A DNA stretch of 64,000 bases from JAJEAD01 sp964420925 (GCA_964420925.1 CAYQVB010000022.1:106056-170055); one strand, 5' to 3'; shown: positions 10,089-18,941, numbered from the stretch's first letter. The notes: a model not told the origin generated them from the letters alone. Translations and numbers: made by a program.

Positions 10089-10387
10089 CACCCGCTCCAT
10101 CTCCTTCGTTGCAGGCCGCACCGGCAGACTTTCGTCAACCGACGCTGGCCGGAGTCCTCACGCCCCTGCGGTACCGCCCATTCCGCTGCCACCATTTCTC
10201 CCGGACCAAGGAGCGGGCACCGGGGCCGCGTGGCATCACCAATACCCTGGAAGGGTTACGATCCGGATGCTCATCGAGCGGGGCGACACACGCCGGAAGA
10301 CCAATGTGGATATGATGTGCTTGGGCAGTCCCGCGAGTTCCGCTCGTCCGGCCGTTGTCCGGCCCCACGACGGTTGAGGCAGACGAC
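10089..10387. other. Intergenic region at the left edge of the accessory block
   Basis: About 300 bases with no recognisable gene, tRNA or repeat. Base composition shifts here toward the lower GC seen in the ATPase gene that follows. TATGAT at 10311-10316 could be a -10 element, but no -35 is visible at the right spacing. Confidence 0.4.
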
Positions 10388-11806
10388 ATGTTGACCCGCC
10401 TGGAAGTCAATGGCTTCAAGAATCTGATCGGGTTCACCGCCGACTTCGGTCCATACACCTGCATTGCAGGACCCAATGGAACCGGGAAGTCCAATGTGTT
10501 CGATGCCATCCACTTCCTGTCTCTTCTCGCCGACCACTCTATTCTCGAGGCTGCCGTTCGCGTCCGGACGAGAACTGACGACACTGCACGTCTGGACGAC
10601 CTCTTCTTTCGTGGAAGCTCGACCGGCAACGAATCGTTCCGCATCGCGGCTGAAATGCTCGTGGAGCAGGATGTGACCGACGACTTCGGGCGTCCGGGAA
10701 GGGCTAGTTCGACCTTCTTGCGCTATGAGGTCGAGTTTGGCAAGAAATACGGACACTCCGAAAGAACATCGCTGTCGGTCTTCGACATCGAGCTTCGTTC
10801 GGAGTCGTTGCACCACATACGCCAGGGAGATGCAGGCAAACGCCTGAGGTTCCCTCACTCCAAGGCTGGCTTCAGGGACAAGGCGGTTCGGAACCGGCGA
10901 TTTGCAAAGTCGGGATACATATCCACTGAGCAAAGCTCGGACGGTGCAACCGAGATCGTCGTTCACCAGGACGGTGGCTCGAGGGGACCGGGCCAAAGAG
11001 CGCCGGCTCACACCGCGCCACGGACCATCGTAGGTACGACGAATACCGTCGCCACTCCGACTATCCTTGCGGCCCGCAGGGAAATGCAGAAATGGCGGCT
11101 GCTGTCGCTCGAGCCGAGCGCAATGCGCCGCCCCGATCGCCTGGGGAGAGACCCGACGGTCGTCTCCGATAACGGGGCGCATCTCGCCGCGGCTTTGAAC
11201 CGGCTCAAGGAGACAGACGTTTCCGGGGGAAGCGTCGTCGCGAGAGTCTCCGCGAGACTGGCGGAACTCGTGCCTGTCCTCAGTGTGGACGTGGAGCGGG
11301 ATGACGTGCGTGAGTTACTCACGCTGTCCGTCACCGAGTCGGGTGGAGCAAAGTTTCCGGCGAATGCGATTTCCGACGGAACCCTGCGCTTTCTCGCCCT
11401 CTCGATACTCGCCGAAGATCCGGAGGCCAAGGGGCTGATATGTATTGAAGAGCCGGAGAACGGCATCCATCCTCAACGTCTGCCTGCCATGGCAAGTCTC
11501 ATTCGCGACCTGGCGGTAGATGCCAGCTATCCGATCGACTCCGAAAACATCATGCGGCAGGTCATCCTGGCAACCCATTCGCCCTATTTCTTCCAACTCC
11601 AGGAGCCCGATGATGTGCTACTGGCGGAAGAGACCATGGTTCGATACGCCGATTCCTCCGTTAAGGGGCTCCGGTGCTACGCCTTGAAGGACAGTTGGCG
11701 AGCAACGGCCGACGGCGGCACGACCGTGCTGGGACTGTCAATGATGAAGGACTACTTGCAGCCGCCCGAAGGCGTGCAGCTTCGCCTTCCTCTTTACTTC
11801 TCCTAG
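10388..11806 (+). CDS. AAA/SMC-like ATPase (AAA_21, OLD-type), predicted defence component
   Basis: A 472-residue ABC/SMC-type ATPase. Walker A GPNGTGKS is at 28-35, the ABC-like signature SDGTLRFLAL at 329-338, Walker B LICIEEPENGIHP at 350-362 with two acidic residues, and the H-loop THSP at 396-399. The middle (about 100-270) is variable, as in OLD-family proteins. Proteins of this class pair with TOPRIM effectors in anti-phage systems. The stop codon overlaps the ribosome binding site of the TOPRIM gene that starts six bases later, so the two are translationally coupled. The coding sequence is visibly lower in GC than its neighbours, suggesting horizontal gain. Start ATG 10388 places the P-loop at the usual distance. 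Confidence 0.85.
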   Translation: MLTRLEVNGFKNLIGFTADFGPYTCIAGPNGTGKSNVFDAIHFLSLLADHSILEAAVRVRTRTDDTARLDDLFFRGSSTGNESFRIAAEMLVEQDVTDDFGRPGRASSTFLRYEVEFGKKYGHSERTSLSVFDIELRSESLHHIRQGDAGKRLRFPHSKAGFRDKAVRNRRFAKSGYISTEQSSDGATEIVVHQDGGSRGPGQRAPAHTAPRTIVGTTNTVATPTILAARREMQKWRLLSLEPSAMRRPDRLGRDPTVVSDNGAHLAAALNRLKETDVSGGSVVARVSARLAELVPVLSVDVERDDVRELLTLSVTESGGAKFPANAISDGTLRFLALSILAEDPEAKGLICIEEPENGIHPQRLPAMASLIRDLAVDASYPIDSENIMRQVILATHSPYFFQLQEPDDVLLAEETMVRYADSSVKGLRCYALKDSWRATADGGTTVLGLSMMKDYLQPPEGVQLRLPLYFS

Positions 11807-11811
11807 GAGTC

Positions 11812-12489
11812 ATGCACAGGAGGTTGTTGCGCTTCCTTCTCTTGTGCGAGGGGGGTTCCGATACGGCGTTGGTGCCACACCTTCGCCAGCTACTGTCATT
11901 CTGTGGTGCAGTAGAAGTTGTCGGGACGGCACTGCCCCTTGCCGGCGTTCAGGACCCGGGGGGAGCCGGTGCTTCGGTGCTGGCAAGAAAAATGCGAGTC
12001 GTACTCGAGGTCGAGCCGGGATTCGAGGTGCTCTTCGTCCATCGAGACGCCGATGCAGCAGGACTGGAAGCAAGACTGGATGAGATAGTCTCGGCACTCG
12101 TTGAAGTAGAGTTGCTTGATGCCGGAGTTGCCGTGATTCCTGTTCGCATGACAGAGGCTTGGATTCTCCTCGATGAGGAGTCTATCCGGAGAGTTGCCGG
12201 CAATCCGAGGGGCCGGCAGGCGCTGAACCTGCCCGCACCCGCCAGAATCGAGGACGATCCGAACCCAAAGAGGACCCTTGAAGAGGCTCTTGTAGTGGCT
12301 TCCGGTCATCAAGGACGTCGGCTGAGGAAGTTCAGGAAGAAATTTGGCGCGCACCGCCGCATCCTCCTCGAACAGCTCCCGGTAGGTCACGCCTTGAACC
12401 ATGTACCTGCGTGGTCGCGGTTGAGGCAACAAGTGGCCGACCTTGTCTTCAGGCTGAACTCCGGGGGTCCGGGACAGGGTGCGCAATGA
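11812..12489 (+). CDS. TOPRIM-like (DUF4276-type) partner of the ATPase, predicted nuclease effector
   Basis: A 225-residue protein with a TOPRIM-like core: Glu13 in LLLCEGGSD and the DxD motif Asp79/Asp81 in HRDADAAG, which together would bind Mg. The downstream stretch VIPVRMTEAWILLDEES and a basic segment around 165-180 resemble DUF4276 proteins, which often sit next to AAA ATPases. By analogy to OLD and PARIS systems the ATPase would sense infection and this protein would cleave DNA or RNA. That role is inferred, not shown. The ATG follows AGGAG that overlaps the ATPase stop. Confidence 0.75.
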   Translation: MHRRLLRFLLLCEGGSDTALVPHLRQLLSFCGAVEVVGTALPLAGVQDPGGAGASVLARKMRVVLEVEPGFEVLFVHRDADAAGLEARLDEIVSALVEVELLDAGVAVIPVRMTEAWILLDEESIRRVAGNPRGRQALNLPAPARIEDDPNPKRTLEEALVVASGHQGRRLRKFRKKFGAHRRILLEQLPVGHALNHVPAWSRLRQQVADLVFRLNSGGPGQGAQ

Positions 12490-12576
12490 ACAAGGGTCAA
12501 CCCGCCTGACCTCCGGAGCAGAGGTGAGAGCATTCGCGGGGACTGAACCAGCGGGGTACGACATGAAAGGCTGCGG

Positions 12577-13476
12577 GTGCTGAAGGTCCTGCTCTTCGGC
12601 AGCGAGAGCGACTTCACTTCGATCGTCCTCCAGGGACTCGTTGCAGCCCGCGTTTCCGTCGGCGCCGTGGGGATCCTCGGGGCGCGGCGCCCGCATCTCG
12701 CACCGGGGCCGGCGGAGCTGCGGGTAGTGCAGGCTGGCGACGTCGGCACCGTCGCCTCCACCCATGGCATTCCGCTGCTGGCTCTCGATGCGCTGTCAGA
12801 GGACGGCGCGCTCGGGGCGGCCGCCCGGCACCGGCCCGACCTGCTTGTGACAGCCTGCTTTCCGCGCATCCTCGGAGAGCGCTGGCTGACGCTGGCTCCC
12901 CACGGCGCCTTCAACCTGCATCCTTCGCGGCTGCCCGCCTACCGGGGTCCGAGTCCTCTGTTCTGGCAATTCAGGAACGGAGAGGAGCGCGTGGGCATCA
13001 CCCTGCATCGGGCGGTGGCCGCCGTCGACGCGGGACCCATGCTGGAAATCGACGAGGTCCCGGTCTCCGCCGGCGTGAGCGCGAGCGAGGTGAACGCGGC
13101 GCTCGCCCGGCGAGGCGCCGCACTCCTTGCCCGCGCCGTCGGGCAAGTCCAGACGGGAGCGCTGAGCGAGAGCGGGCAGGACGAGGCGCGGGCGACCTGG
13201 TTCGGGTGGCCGGACGAGAGCGCGTTTCGGATTCCCACCTCGTGGACGGCCGAACGCGCCTTTCGCTTCATGCGGGGAGTCGCGGAGTGGGGCCGGCCGT
13301 TCTTCATCGAAACCGGAGGCGAGACGCTGGTGGCGGAGTGCGCGCTCGACTTCGAGGCGCAGGGCGGGCGACCGGGCGGGGTGTGGCGCGAGGGAAGGGT
13401 GGCGACGGTCGGGTTCGCCTCCGGCACGCTGCGGGTGCGCGTCTGCGCCGGCACGGGGTCCGTGCCGCAGGGCTGA
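12577..13476 (+). CDS. Formyltransferase-family protein (Fmt-like)
   Basis: A 299-residue member of the formyltransferase superfamily, which moves a formyl group from 10-formyl-tetrahydrofolate. The catalytic triad is present: Asn113 and His115 in FNLHPSRLP, and Asp151 in AAVDAGPM, with the folate-loop motif YRGPSP at 122-127. The C-terminal domain is weakly like Fmt of methionyl-tRNA, but the N-terminal acceptor-site motif of true Fmt is altered, so the acceptor may be a sugar nucleotide or another amine. GTG at 12577 is the only start that keeps the first strand. It is GC-rich, unlike the flanking defence-type genes. Confidence 0.75.
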   Translation: MLKVLLFGSESDFTSIVLQGLVAARVSVGAVGILGARRPHLAPGPAELRVVQAGDVGTVASTHGIPLLALDALSEDGALGAAARHRPDLLVTACFPRILGERWLTLAPHGAFNLHPSRLPAYRGPSPLFWQFRNGEERVGITLHRAVAAVDAGPMLEIDEVPVSAGVSASEVNAALARRGAALLARAVGQVQTGALSESGQDEARATWFGWPDESAFRIPTSWTAERAFRFMRGVAEWGRPFFIETGGETLVAECALDFEAQGGRPGGVWREGRVATVGFASGTLRVRVCAGTGSVPQG

Positions 13477-13830
13477 GCCCGTCACGGGATCGCGGGAGCG
13501 CGCCTCCGGCCGGCGCTGCGGATCGAAGCGGTCGCGCGTGGCGCCGAGAACCACGAGGTGGCTGCGTGGTTTGGCCGCAGCTGCTCGAAGCAGACCGATG
13601 CCAAGCCAGCTCGGGCGGCGTACGGACCATGACCGTCGCGGGCCGCGAATGTCCACGCAGGCGCTGGAAACCGGCCGCATGCATTCGAAGAGCGGGATAG
13701 CGTAGACGCCTCGTCTTGTTTGCCCGGCTGCTAGACTTCAGCTATCGTCGATTCTCGGAATGTCGGTGCGCATACTGGCCGCGCGCCAAGACAATCGGCC
13801 CACCACCAAGCTCTACGCGTAGGAAGGAAC
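13477..13830. other. Intergenic stretch before the SDH_sah pair
   Basis: About 350 bases without a supported gene. AGGAAGGA at 13821-13828 is the ribosome binding site of the next small gene. No repeat or clear promoter found. Confidence 0.4.
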
Positions 13831-14067
13831 ATGATGACGGGCACAGAGGACTCACGCGAATCCCGCAGCTCTTCGCCCCAGACACGTCCCAGCGAAGCTG
13901 AAGTTTCCCAGCTTCTCCAAGAGGCGGCGCAGCAGTACGAAGAGTGCATGCGCCTTGCGGACTTGGCTGACATTTCCGAGACGGGTGAGGTTACCCACCC
14001 CAGATACGCTTGGGACAACCCGATAGGGCTTGTGGTGACGAGACGTTCGAATGCCGAGTTGGTCTGA
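13831..14067 (+). CDS. Small acidic hypothetical protein overlapping SDH_sah gene
   Basis: A 78-residue protein with a Ser/Arg/Glu-rich first quarter and a predicted helix (EVSQLLQEAAQQYEECMRLAD), then a Trp-Asn-Pro turn. No family recognised. It has a strong ribosome binding site (AGGAAGGA) and its last 17 bases overlap the start of the SDH_sah gene in another frame, which argues that it is translated and coupled. It may be an adaptor or partner of the ClpP-fold protein downstream; that is inference from position only. Confidence 0.6.
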   Translation: MMTGTEDSRESRSSSPQTRPSEAEVSQLLQEAAQQYEECMRLADLADISETGEVTHPRYAWDNPIGLVVTRRSNAELV

Positions 14068-14995
14068 CCTTCAGGATGAATTGAGTCGCGTCGAGCCTGA
14101 CCAACGGGGCGACCATATAGCTGAAAGATCACGGCAATCGACTGCGCTGATCGCTCAGCGCTGTGATCGAAACGTCCTCTACTATGCCTCCAGCTTCTTG
14201 CAGAAGCCTCAGATCCCGGGGCTCTTCACGTCGGTCAACATGGAGGATATCAACGGCTTCATGGCCGGGGTTCACGGTCATGACTTCAGCAAGGGCCTTC
14301 TCTTGGTCCTTCACACCCCGGGCGGAATGGCGGAGGCCGCGCAGACCATCGTCGACTATCTGCGAAGCAAGTTTTCCGCCATCGACGTTCTCGTTCCCAC
14401 CTATGCGATGTCCGCGGGTACGATGATCGCGCTGGGGTGCGACAGAATCATCATGGGCAGGCAGAGCCAGTTGGGACCCACGGACCCGCAGCTCATCGTT
14501 GGGAATCGGCCGTTCTCGGCGCATTCGATCGTCGAGCAATTTGAAGAAGCAAAGGCGGAAGTCTCCGGCAATCCGGTGCTCGCCCATGCCTGGGCGCCGG
14601 TACTGCGGTCGTTCGGACCCGCGCTGCTTCAAGAGGCTCGGAAGTCGATATCGTATGGGCAAACTCTCGTGCAGGACTGGTTGCAGAAGTACATGTTCTC
14701 GGAACGGCCTGATCCGGCGGCTCTCGCGAGTACCGTTGCCGCGCATTTTGGAGGCAACCAACATGGAAGCCACGGCAGAAGGATCGACCGCGACGAGGCA
14801 AGGCGACAACAGCTTGAAGTCATCGACCTCGAAGACGACCAACGCCTGCAGGAAGAGGTGCTGACCCTCTATCACCTGTCGACCATAGCATTTGAAATGG
14901 GGCCGGCAGCGAAATCGGTCATGAGCAGTAACGGTCGGTTCTGGATCAAGAACATGCAGATGGAGGTCGTCGTCCAGCAGCCGTCGCAAGCGTAA
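14051..14995 (+). CDS. SDH_sah family ClpP-fold serine protease-like protein
   Basis: A 314-residue protein matching the serine dehydrogenase proteinase (SDH_sah) family, a soluble relative of ClpP and SppA. Seen: LLLVLHTPGG at 83-92 (oxyanion loop), the nucleophile region PTYAMSAGTMIALGCDRI with Ser121, and SQLGPTDPQ at 139-147. No signal peptide or membrane segment, so it acts in the cytoplasm. Members appear in accessory islands and have been suggested to act in defence or in protein turnover. Its start lies inside the small upstream gene. It converges on the Mrr-type nuclease gene. Lower GC than the housekeeping genes. Confidence 0.85.
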   Translation: MPSWSDLQDELSRVEPDQRGDHIAERSRQSTALIAQRCDRNVLYYASSFLQKPQIPGLFTSVNMEDINGFMAGVHGHDFSKGLLLVLHTPGGMAEAAQTIVDYLRSKFSAIDVLVPTYAMSAGTMIALGCDRIIMGRQSQLGPTDPQLIVGNRPFSAHSIVEQFEEAKAEVSGNPVLAHAWAPVLRSFGPALLQEARKSISYGQTLVQDWLQKYMFSERPDPAALASTVAAHFGGNQHGSHGRRIDRDEARRQQLEVIDLEDDQRLQEEVLTLYHLSTIAFEMGPAAKSVMSSNGRFWIKNMQMEVVVQQPSQA

Positions 14996-15429
14996 GGCGC
15001 GAGCGGTACGCGTCCGCCTCGGCCAGTCGAACAGGCCGGTATACCTATCCGCGTCCAATGCAATAGCGAATGAGGAGACTCGCGCCTTGGACGCTTTCGG
15101 GGGACGATTCGACGGCATCTCCTTGGCGCATCGCCTCTCGCATGAAGGCGCAACATAGCGGCATGCGATGGTTGCTGTCCGGATACCCGCCGACTTCTCG
15201 GTGCAAGTCGCCGGCTCGGACCCCGAGGCCGCCTACAGGCGCAACGATCTCTTCGAACGCCGCCGGAATCTCATGCAGCATTGGTGCGATTGCCTGACCC
15301 ACCCGTAGCGTCGACTCCTCGCGGGCGGCTCATCCCAGCGCAATTGCCGCCCATGATCGGGAGCCGCGTTTCGGCCGCCCGACCGGACCGCCTCACGACG
15401 CTCGCGCCAATTGCCTCCGCCATTGACGC
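14996..15429. other. Intergenic stretch between convergent genes
   Basis: About 430 bases between the ends of the SDH_sah gene and the Mrr-type gene. Short frames on both strands have no family features. No strong terminator hairpin was found. Confidence 0.4.
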
Positions 15430-16425
15430 TCACCCCGCAGGCCAGTAGATGCGACGCAGCGGGACCAGCCTCCGCATCTCGCCGTCGAGAGATTCGTAGT
15501 TCTCAACAAGCGTCTTCGCCAGTTCATCGAGATCCAGCAGCGTCACTAGGACGTTCGCCCTGTCCGCCTCGTACCTCGCTTCCTTGCTGAATCCCCCAGT
15601 GCTCACGTAGAGGCACTTGTCGTCGACATGACGGCCTCCCACAAAGCTCCGGATCTCCGGCGCACCGACCTGCCCAGCCCTATGCTTGACCTCCACCACA
15701 ATCCTCGGGTTCTCGAACCCGAATCCGTCCCGCGAAGCCATAATGTCCACTCCTCGGTCTGGACCGTGCCCTGAAATCCGGGCCTTGTAGCCCATCGCTC
15801 TGAGCACCCCGGCAATCAGAGACTGCATCTCCTTCCAGTCCAGCCCGACGATTCGGTCCTTGATGAACTCGATGCTTCTTGATTCAAGATCCTCGAGGAG
15901 CAGCTTCTTTTCCTCGTCGGCCTCCACCTCGTCTTCGGTCGGCTCGGCCTGCTCCCCTCTCGCCGCTCGCCAGACATCCTCCTCGGCCATCTCCGGAAGC
16001 TGAAAGAGCGTCAGCGTCGATCCCAGCGAGTTCTTCGTCGCCGTGGCTAAAGCGTCACGTGAAACCTCCATCGCCCTCCATTCGACACCACGGACGTTCG
16101 GATAGGCGGGGTCGAAACCCGGATCGAACCTGTACTTTCCCTGCAGCTTCCCAACCGCGTAGACGCGGCGCGTGCGGTTGTAGCTGACGACGCCGTCGTC
16201 CGCCTGCAGTTCTTTGGAAAAACGCGACAGCATCCCTCCAGCATTCGCGTACCATCCTGCACGTTGGCCCGGATACTGCTCGCGCAGCTCTGCCACAAGC
16301 GTCTCCCTGGACTTGAACCGGCCAAGATCCCCCACGTCGGGCCATCCAATGGCAACAAGGCCCTTGTCAATGAAAGGTTGGAAAAGGCTGCCGTCGCTTT
16401 CGGCTCGTACCATCCACATTGTCAT
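15430..16425 (-). CDS. Mrr-type restriction endonuclease with N-terminal PUA/EVE-like domain
   Basis: A 331-residue two-domain protein. Residues 190-310 are an Mrr-like PD-(D/E)xK nuclease with catalytic Asp227 (DRGVDI) and Glu245-x-Lys247 (VEVK), then the VSTGGFSKEA helix typical of Mrr. Residues 1-120 (WMVRAE, GLVAIGWPDVGDL, SYNRTRRVYAVG) resemble PUA/EVE-superfamily modules seen in modification-dependent nucleases. A charged linker joins them. The likely role is cleavage of foreign or modified DNA. No methyltransferase gene is adjacent, which fits a modification-dependent rather than a classical type II enzyme. Confidence 0.8.
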   Translation of the reverse strand: MTMWMVRAESDGSLFQPFIDKGLVAIGWPDVGDLGRFKSRETLVAELREQYPGQRAGWYANAGGMLSRFSKELQADDGVVSYNRTRRVYAVGKLQGKYRFDPGFDPAYPNVRGVEWRAMEVSRDALATATKNSLGSTLTLFQLPEMAEEDVWRAARGEQAEPTEDEVEADEEKKLLLEDLESRSIEFIKDRIVGLDWKEMQSLIAGVLRAMGYKARISGHGPDRGVDIMASRDGFGFENPRIVVEVKHRAGQVGAPEIRSFVGGRHVDDKCLYVSTGGFSKEARYEADRANVLVTLLDLDELAKTLVENYESLDGEMRRLVPLRRIYWPAG

Positions 16426-16791
16426 CTATGGCTCTTCCTCGTTGCTGTCTCAATGTCTTGATCCACCCACGCCGCCGGGAGCTCAAGCAGGGCTGGCCCT
16501 AATATCGGTCAGCCACCTCCGACACCCGTCGTGGCCGTCGTCCCTACGTTCCGGCACGTCCGAAGGACGCGTACCGGCGACAGGTCCTGCCGCTCCGACT
16601 GCGCCGAGAGACCGCTGCGCAGTGTCGACTGCCGTGATTCCCGGAGAACCAAAGCGCGGGATTGAGCGTGGCGCAGATCCCCGCAATGCCCGGTGGGCCT
16701 TGCACGTCGTCCGTTCCGTTACGACCAGCGTATTCCTTGCGCACATGCACAAGTGGCACGATCAGGTAGGGGTTGTTTCGCTTGCTACCCG
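16426..16791. other. Intergenic stretch between the Mrr-type gene and the 125-aa gene
   Basis: About 365 bases with no supported gene. An imperfect inverted pair (ATTCCCGG near 16636 and CGCGGGATT near 16657) may be a decayed member of the dispersed hairpin family. Nothing else recognised. Confidence 0.35.
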
Positions 16792-17169
16792 TCACTCCTT
16801 CTCTTGCCGGCAGTGGTTGATCGCGTTGAGGACTGCCTCTCTTTCTGCCATTGCCTTTGCTAGTCCCTGGAACTTTGCTGTTCGACAAATCACGACGAGG
16901 TCTCCGTCTCTCTCCGCCGTTTTGCAGATTGCCAACTGATACTGGATTGTGTCGAGCCTGCTGAAGCGCTCTTTCTGCGCAGTTGCGATCGTGATCGGCT
17001 GGTCGCCCGCGCACGCCCAGCGGACGTAGTCTCCAATCTTGACTTCCCCGCTTTCTACGACTCGCAGTCCTTCCTTGGCCACTACTCCTTCCCCGAGTGT
17101 GGCCGTGCCGATACCTACGACCAATTGTCCCACAGTGATCACATTTAGAACCGTTTGTGTCACGTTCAT
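16792..17169 (-). CDS. Hypothetical protein, 125 aa
   Basis: No family recognised. The N-terminal 28 residues are hydrophobic (VLNVITVGQLVVGIGTATLG) and could be a poor signal or membrane segment. The rest has strand-helix character with two cysteines in the C-terminal half (AICKTAERD, VVICRTAKF) and a charged end. AGAGG lies seven bases before the ATG. GC content is lower than the hyuB gene next to it, like the other genes of the accessory block. It ends the low-GC part of the block. Confidence 0.55.
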   Translation of the reverse strand: MNVTQTVLNVITVGQLVVGIGTATLGEGVVAKEGLRVVESGEVKIGDYVRWACAGDQPITIATAQKERFSRLDTIQYQLAICKTAERDGDLVVICRTAKFQGLAKAMAEREAVLNAINHCRQEKE

Positions 17170-17267
17170 CGTTGTACCTCTGTGTCTCTCCACCGTCTTC
17201 CTTCGGCTACTCGTGCCACCCGTCGGCTGGGACGAGACACCAATGCGACGACCGCCCGACCGAGGGC

Positions 17268-18938
17268 TCAGCGCCGGTAGTTGTCCTCCGTGAACGCGTC
17301 GCTGAACTTGCCGCTTTTGACATCGGCCTCCACGCGCTCCACCTCGCGCTCCGCCGGAGACCCGTAGCCTCCCGCTCCCGGGGTTTCGACCACCACGCAC
17401 TGCTCGGGGCGCACTCGAAGCTCGCCGGTCTTCTCCGGGAGCGAGCGCACCTCGCCGTCGCGCTCCCTTATCAGGAAGCGGCCCGGGGCTCCGTCCTTTC
17501 CTCCGAAGAGCCCCCAGGGCCGGTGCGTGAAGCGCTCGCCCACCCCGTTGAACACGCACTCGTGGCCGACGGGGCGAACGCAGCGGCGAAGTCCGGTGCC
17601 CCCCCGGAATCTGCCGGCCCCTCCGGAGTCCTCGACGAGGCTGTACTCCTCCACCCGCAGCGGGTACTCGGCTTCGATCGCCTCAACCGGCAGGTTCGAG
17701 GTGTTGGTGATGTGCACCTGCACCCCGTCCTTGCCGTCGCGATCCGGACGCGCGCCCATGCCTCCGCCCAGGGTCTCCAGGTACACGTAGGGGTTGCCGC
17801 CGCGGGGGTCGACCCCGGCGAATACCGCCGTGGTGTTCGCGCCGTTCGCGGCCGCCACCACCCGCCCCGGCAACGCCGGCGCGAGCGCGCCGAGCACCAC
17901 GTCCACTATCCGCTGGCAGGTGTGGGCGCGGCTCGCGACCGAAGCGGGAAACACGGCGTTGAGAAGCGAGCCGGGCTCGGCCGCGATCTCGGCGACGTTC
18001 AGGACCCCCTCGTTGTTGGGCACTTCCGGGTCGAGCAGGGCCTTGAGGCTGTAGCACACGCTCGCCCGGGTCGCGTTCAAGGTCACGTTCACGTTGCCCG
18101 GAACCTGCGCCGCGGTGCCGCCGAAATCGAAGTGGGCATGACGACCTGCAACGCGAATGCATACCCGGATCGGAATGGCGCGTGCGTCGAGCCCGTCGCC
18201 GTCCATCACGTCCTCGAACTCGTAGACGCCGTCGGGAATGCGCTCGATCGCGTCGCGCATGCGCGATTCGGTGCGCTCGATGATCTCGCCGAAGGCCCGC
18301 GAGACCGAGTCCGCTCCATGGACACAGACGACCTCCCGGATACGCCTCGCACCGAGCCGGCAGGCCGCGATCTGCGCGAAGTAGTCGCCCCGGCGTTCCC
18401 CGGGCACCCGCACGTTCAGCAGCAACAGGTCGAGCAGATCCTGCTGCAGCTCTCCCTCCCGGAACAGCTTGACCACGGGGATGCGCAGGCCTTCCTGGTA
18501 GATCTCGGACATCCCGCCCGCCATGCTGCCGGGCGACATGCCGCCGATGTCGGCGTGGTGGGCGATGTTGCAGAGGAACGCGATCGGCCGGCCGCCCAGG
18601 AACACCGGCATCGCCAGGTTGACGTCGGGGAGATGGGTGCCGCCGGCGACGTGGGGGTCGTTGGCGACGAAGATGTCCCCCTCGCGCAGTTCGTCCCCGT
18701 ACTTCTCGAGCAGGCTCGACATCAGCCCGCTCATCGAAGCGATGTGGATGGGCAGCGACTGCTCCGCCTGCACCACGAGTCGGCCGCGAGGGTCCATGAT
18801 CGCGGTGGAGTGATCGTGGCGTTCCTTTATGTTGGTGGAGTAGGCGGACTTCATGAGCGCCACGTAGGTTTCGTCGGTCACCGAAAGCAGTGCGTTGGAC
18901 AGGATTTCCAGGCTTACCGGGTCCAGAGTCGCAGACAT
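17268..18938 (-). CDS. hyuB: Hydantoinase/oxoprolinase subunit B (copy 1)
   Basis: A 556-residue HyuB-family protein: MSATLDPVSLEILSNAL start, NDPHVAGGTHLPDV near 91, HHADIGGMSPGS near 126, the GGMGARPDRDGKDGVQ loop and the GAGGYGSP end. HyuA and HyuB together form ATP-dependent N-methylhydantoinase, 5-oxoprolinase or acetone-carboxylase-type enzymes in the cytoplasm, and the actual substrate cannot be told. The gene starts three bases after hyuA ends, so translation is coupled. A second full pair lies at 42903-46803. Confidence 0.9.
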   Translation of the reverse strand: MSATLDPVSLEILSNALLSVTDETYVALMKSAYSTNIKERHDHSTAIMDPRGRLVVQAEQSLPIHIASMSGLMSSLLEKYGDELREGDIFVANDPHVAGGTHLPDVNLAMPVFLGGRPIAFLCNIAHHADIGGMSPGSMAGGMSEIYQEGLRIPVVKLFREGELQQDLLDLLLLNVRVPGERRGDYFAQIAACRLGARRIREVVCVHGADSVSRAFGEIIERTESRMRDAIERIPDGVYEFEDVMDGDGLDARAIPIRVCIRVAGRHAHFDFGGTAAQVPGNVNVTLNATRASVCYSLKALLDPEVPNNEGVLNVAEIAAEPGSLLNAVFPASVASRAHTCQRIVDVVLGALAPALPGRVVAAANGANTTAVFAGVDPRGGNPYVYLETLGGGMGARPDRDGKDGVQVHITNTSNLPVEAIEAEYPLRVEEYSLVEDSGGAGRFRGGTGLRRCVRPVGHECVFNGVGERFTHRPWGLFGGKDGAPGRFLIRERDGEVRSLPEKTGELRVRPEQCVVVETPGAGGYGSPAEREVERVEADVKSGKFSDAFTEDNYRR

Positions 18939-18941
18939 CGG

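Noticed and set aside
16100..16130. GATCGAACC-like stretch considered as a tRNA T-arm
   Set aside because: It lies inside the Mrr-type gene and no cloverleaf can be formed around it.
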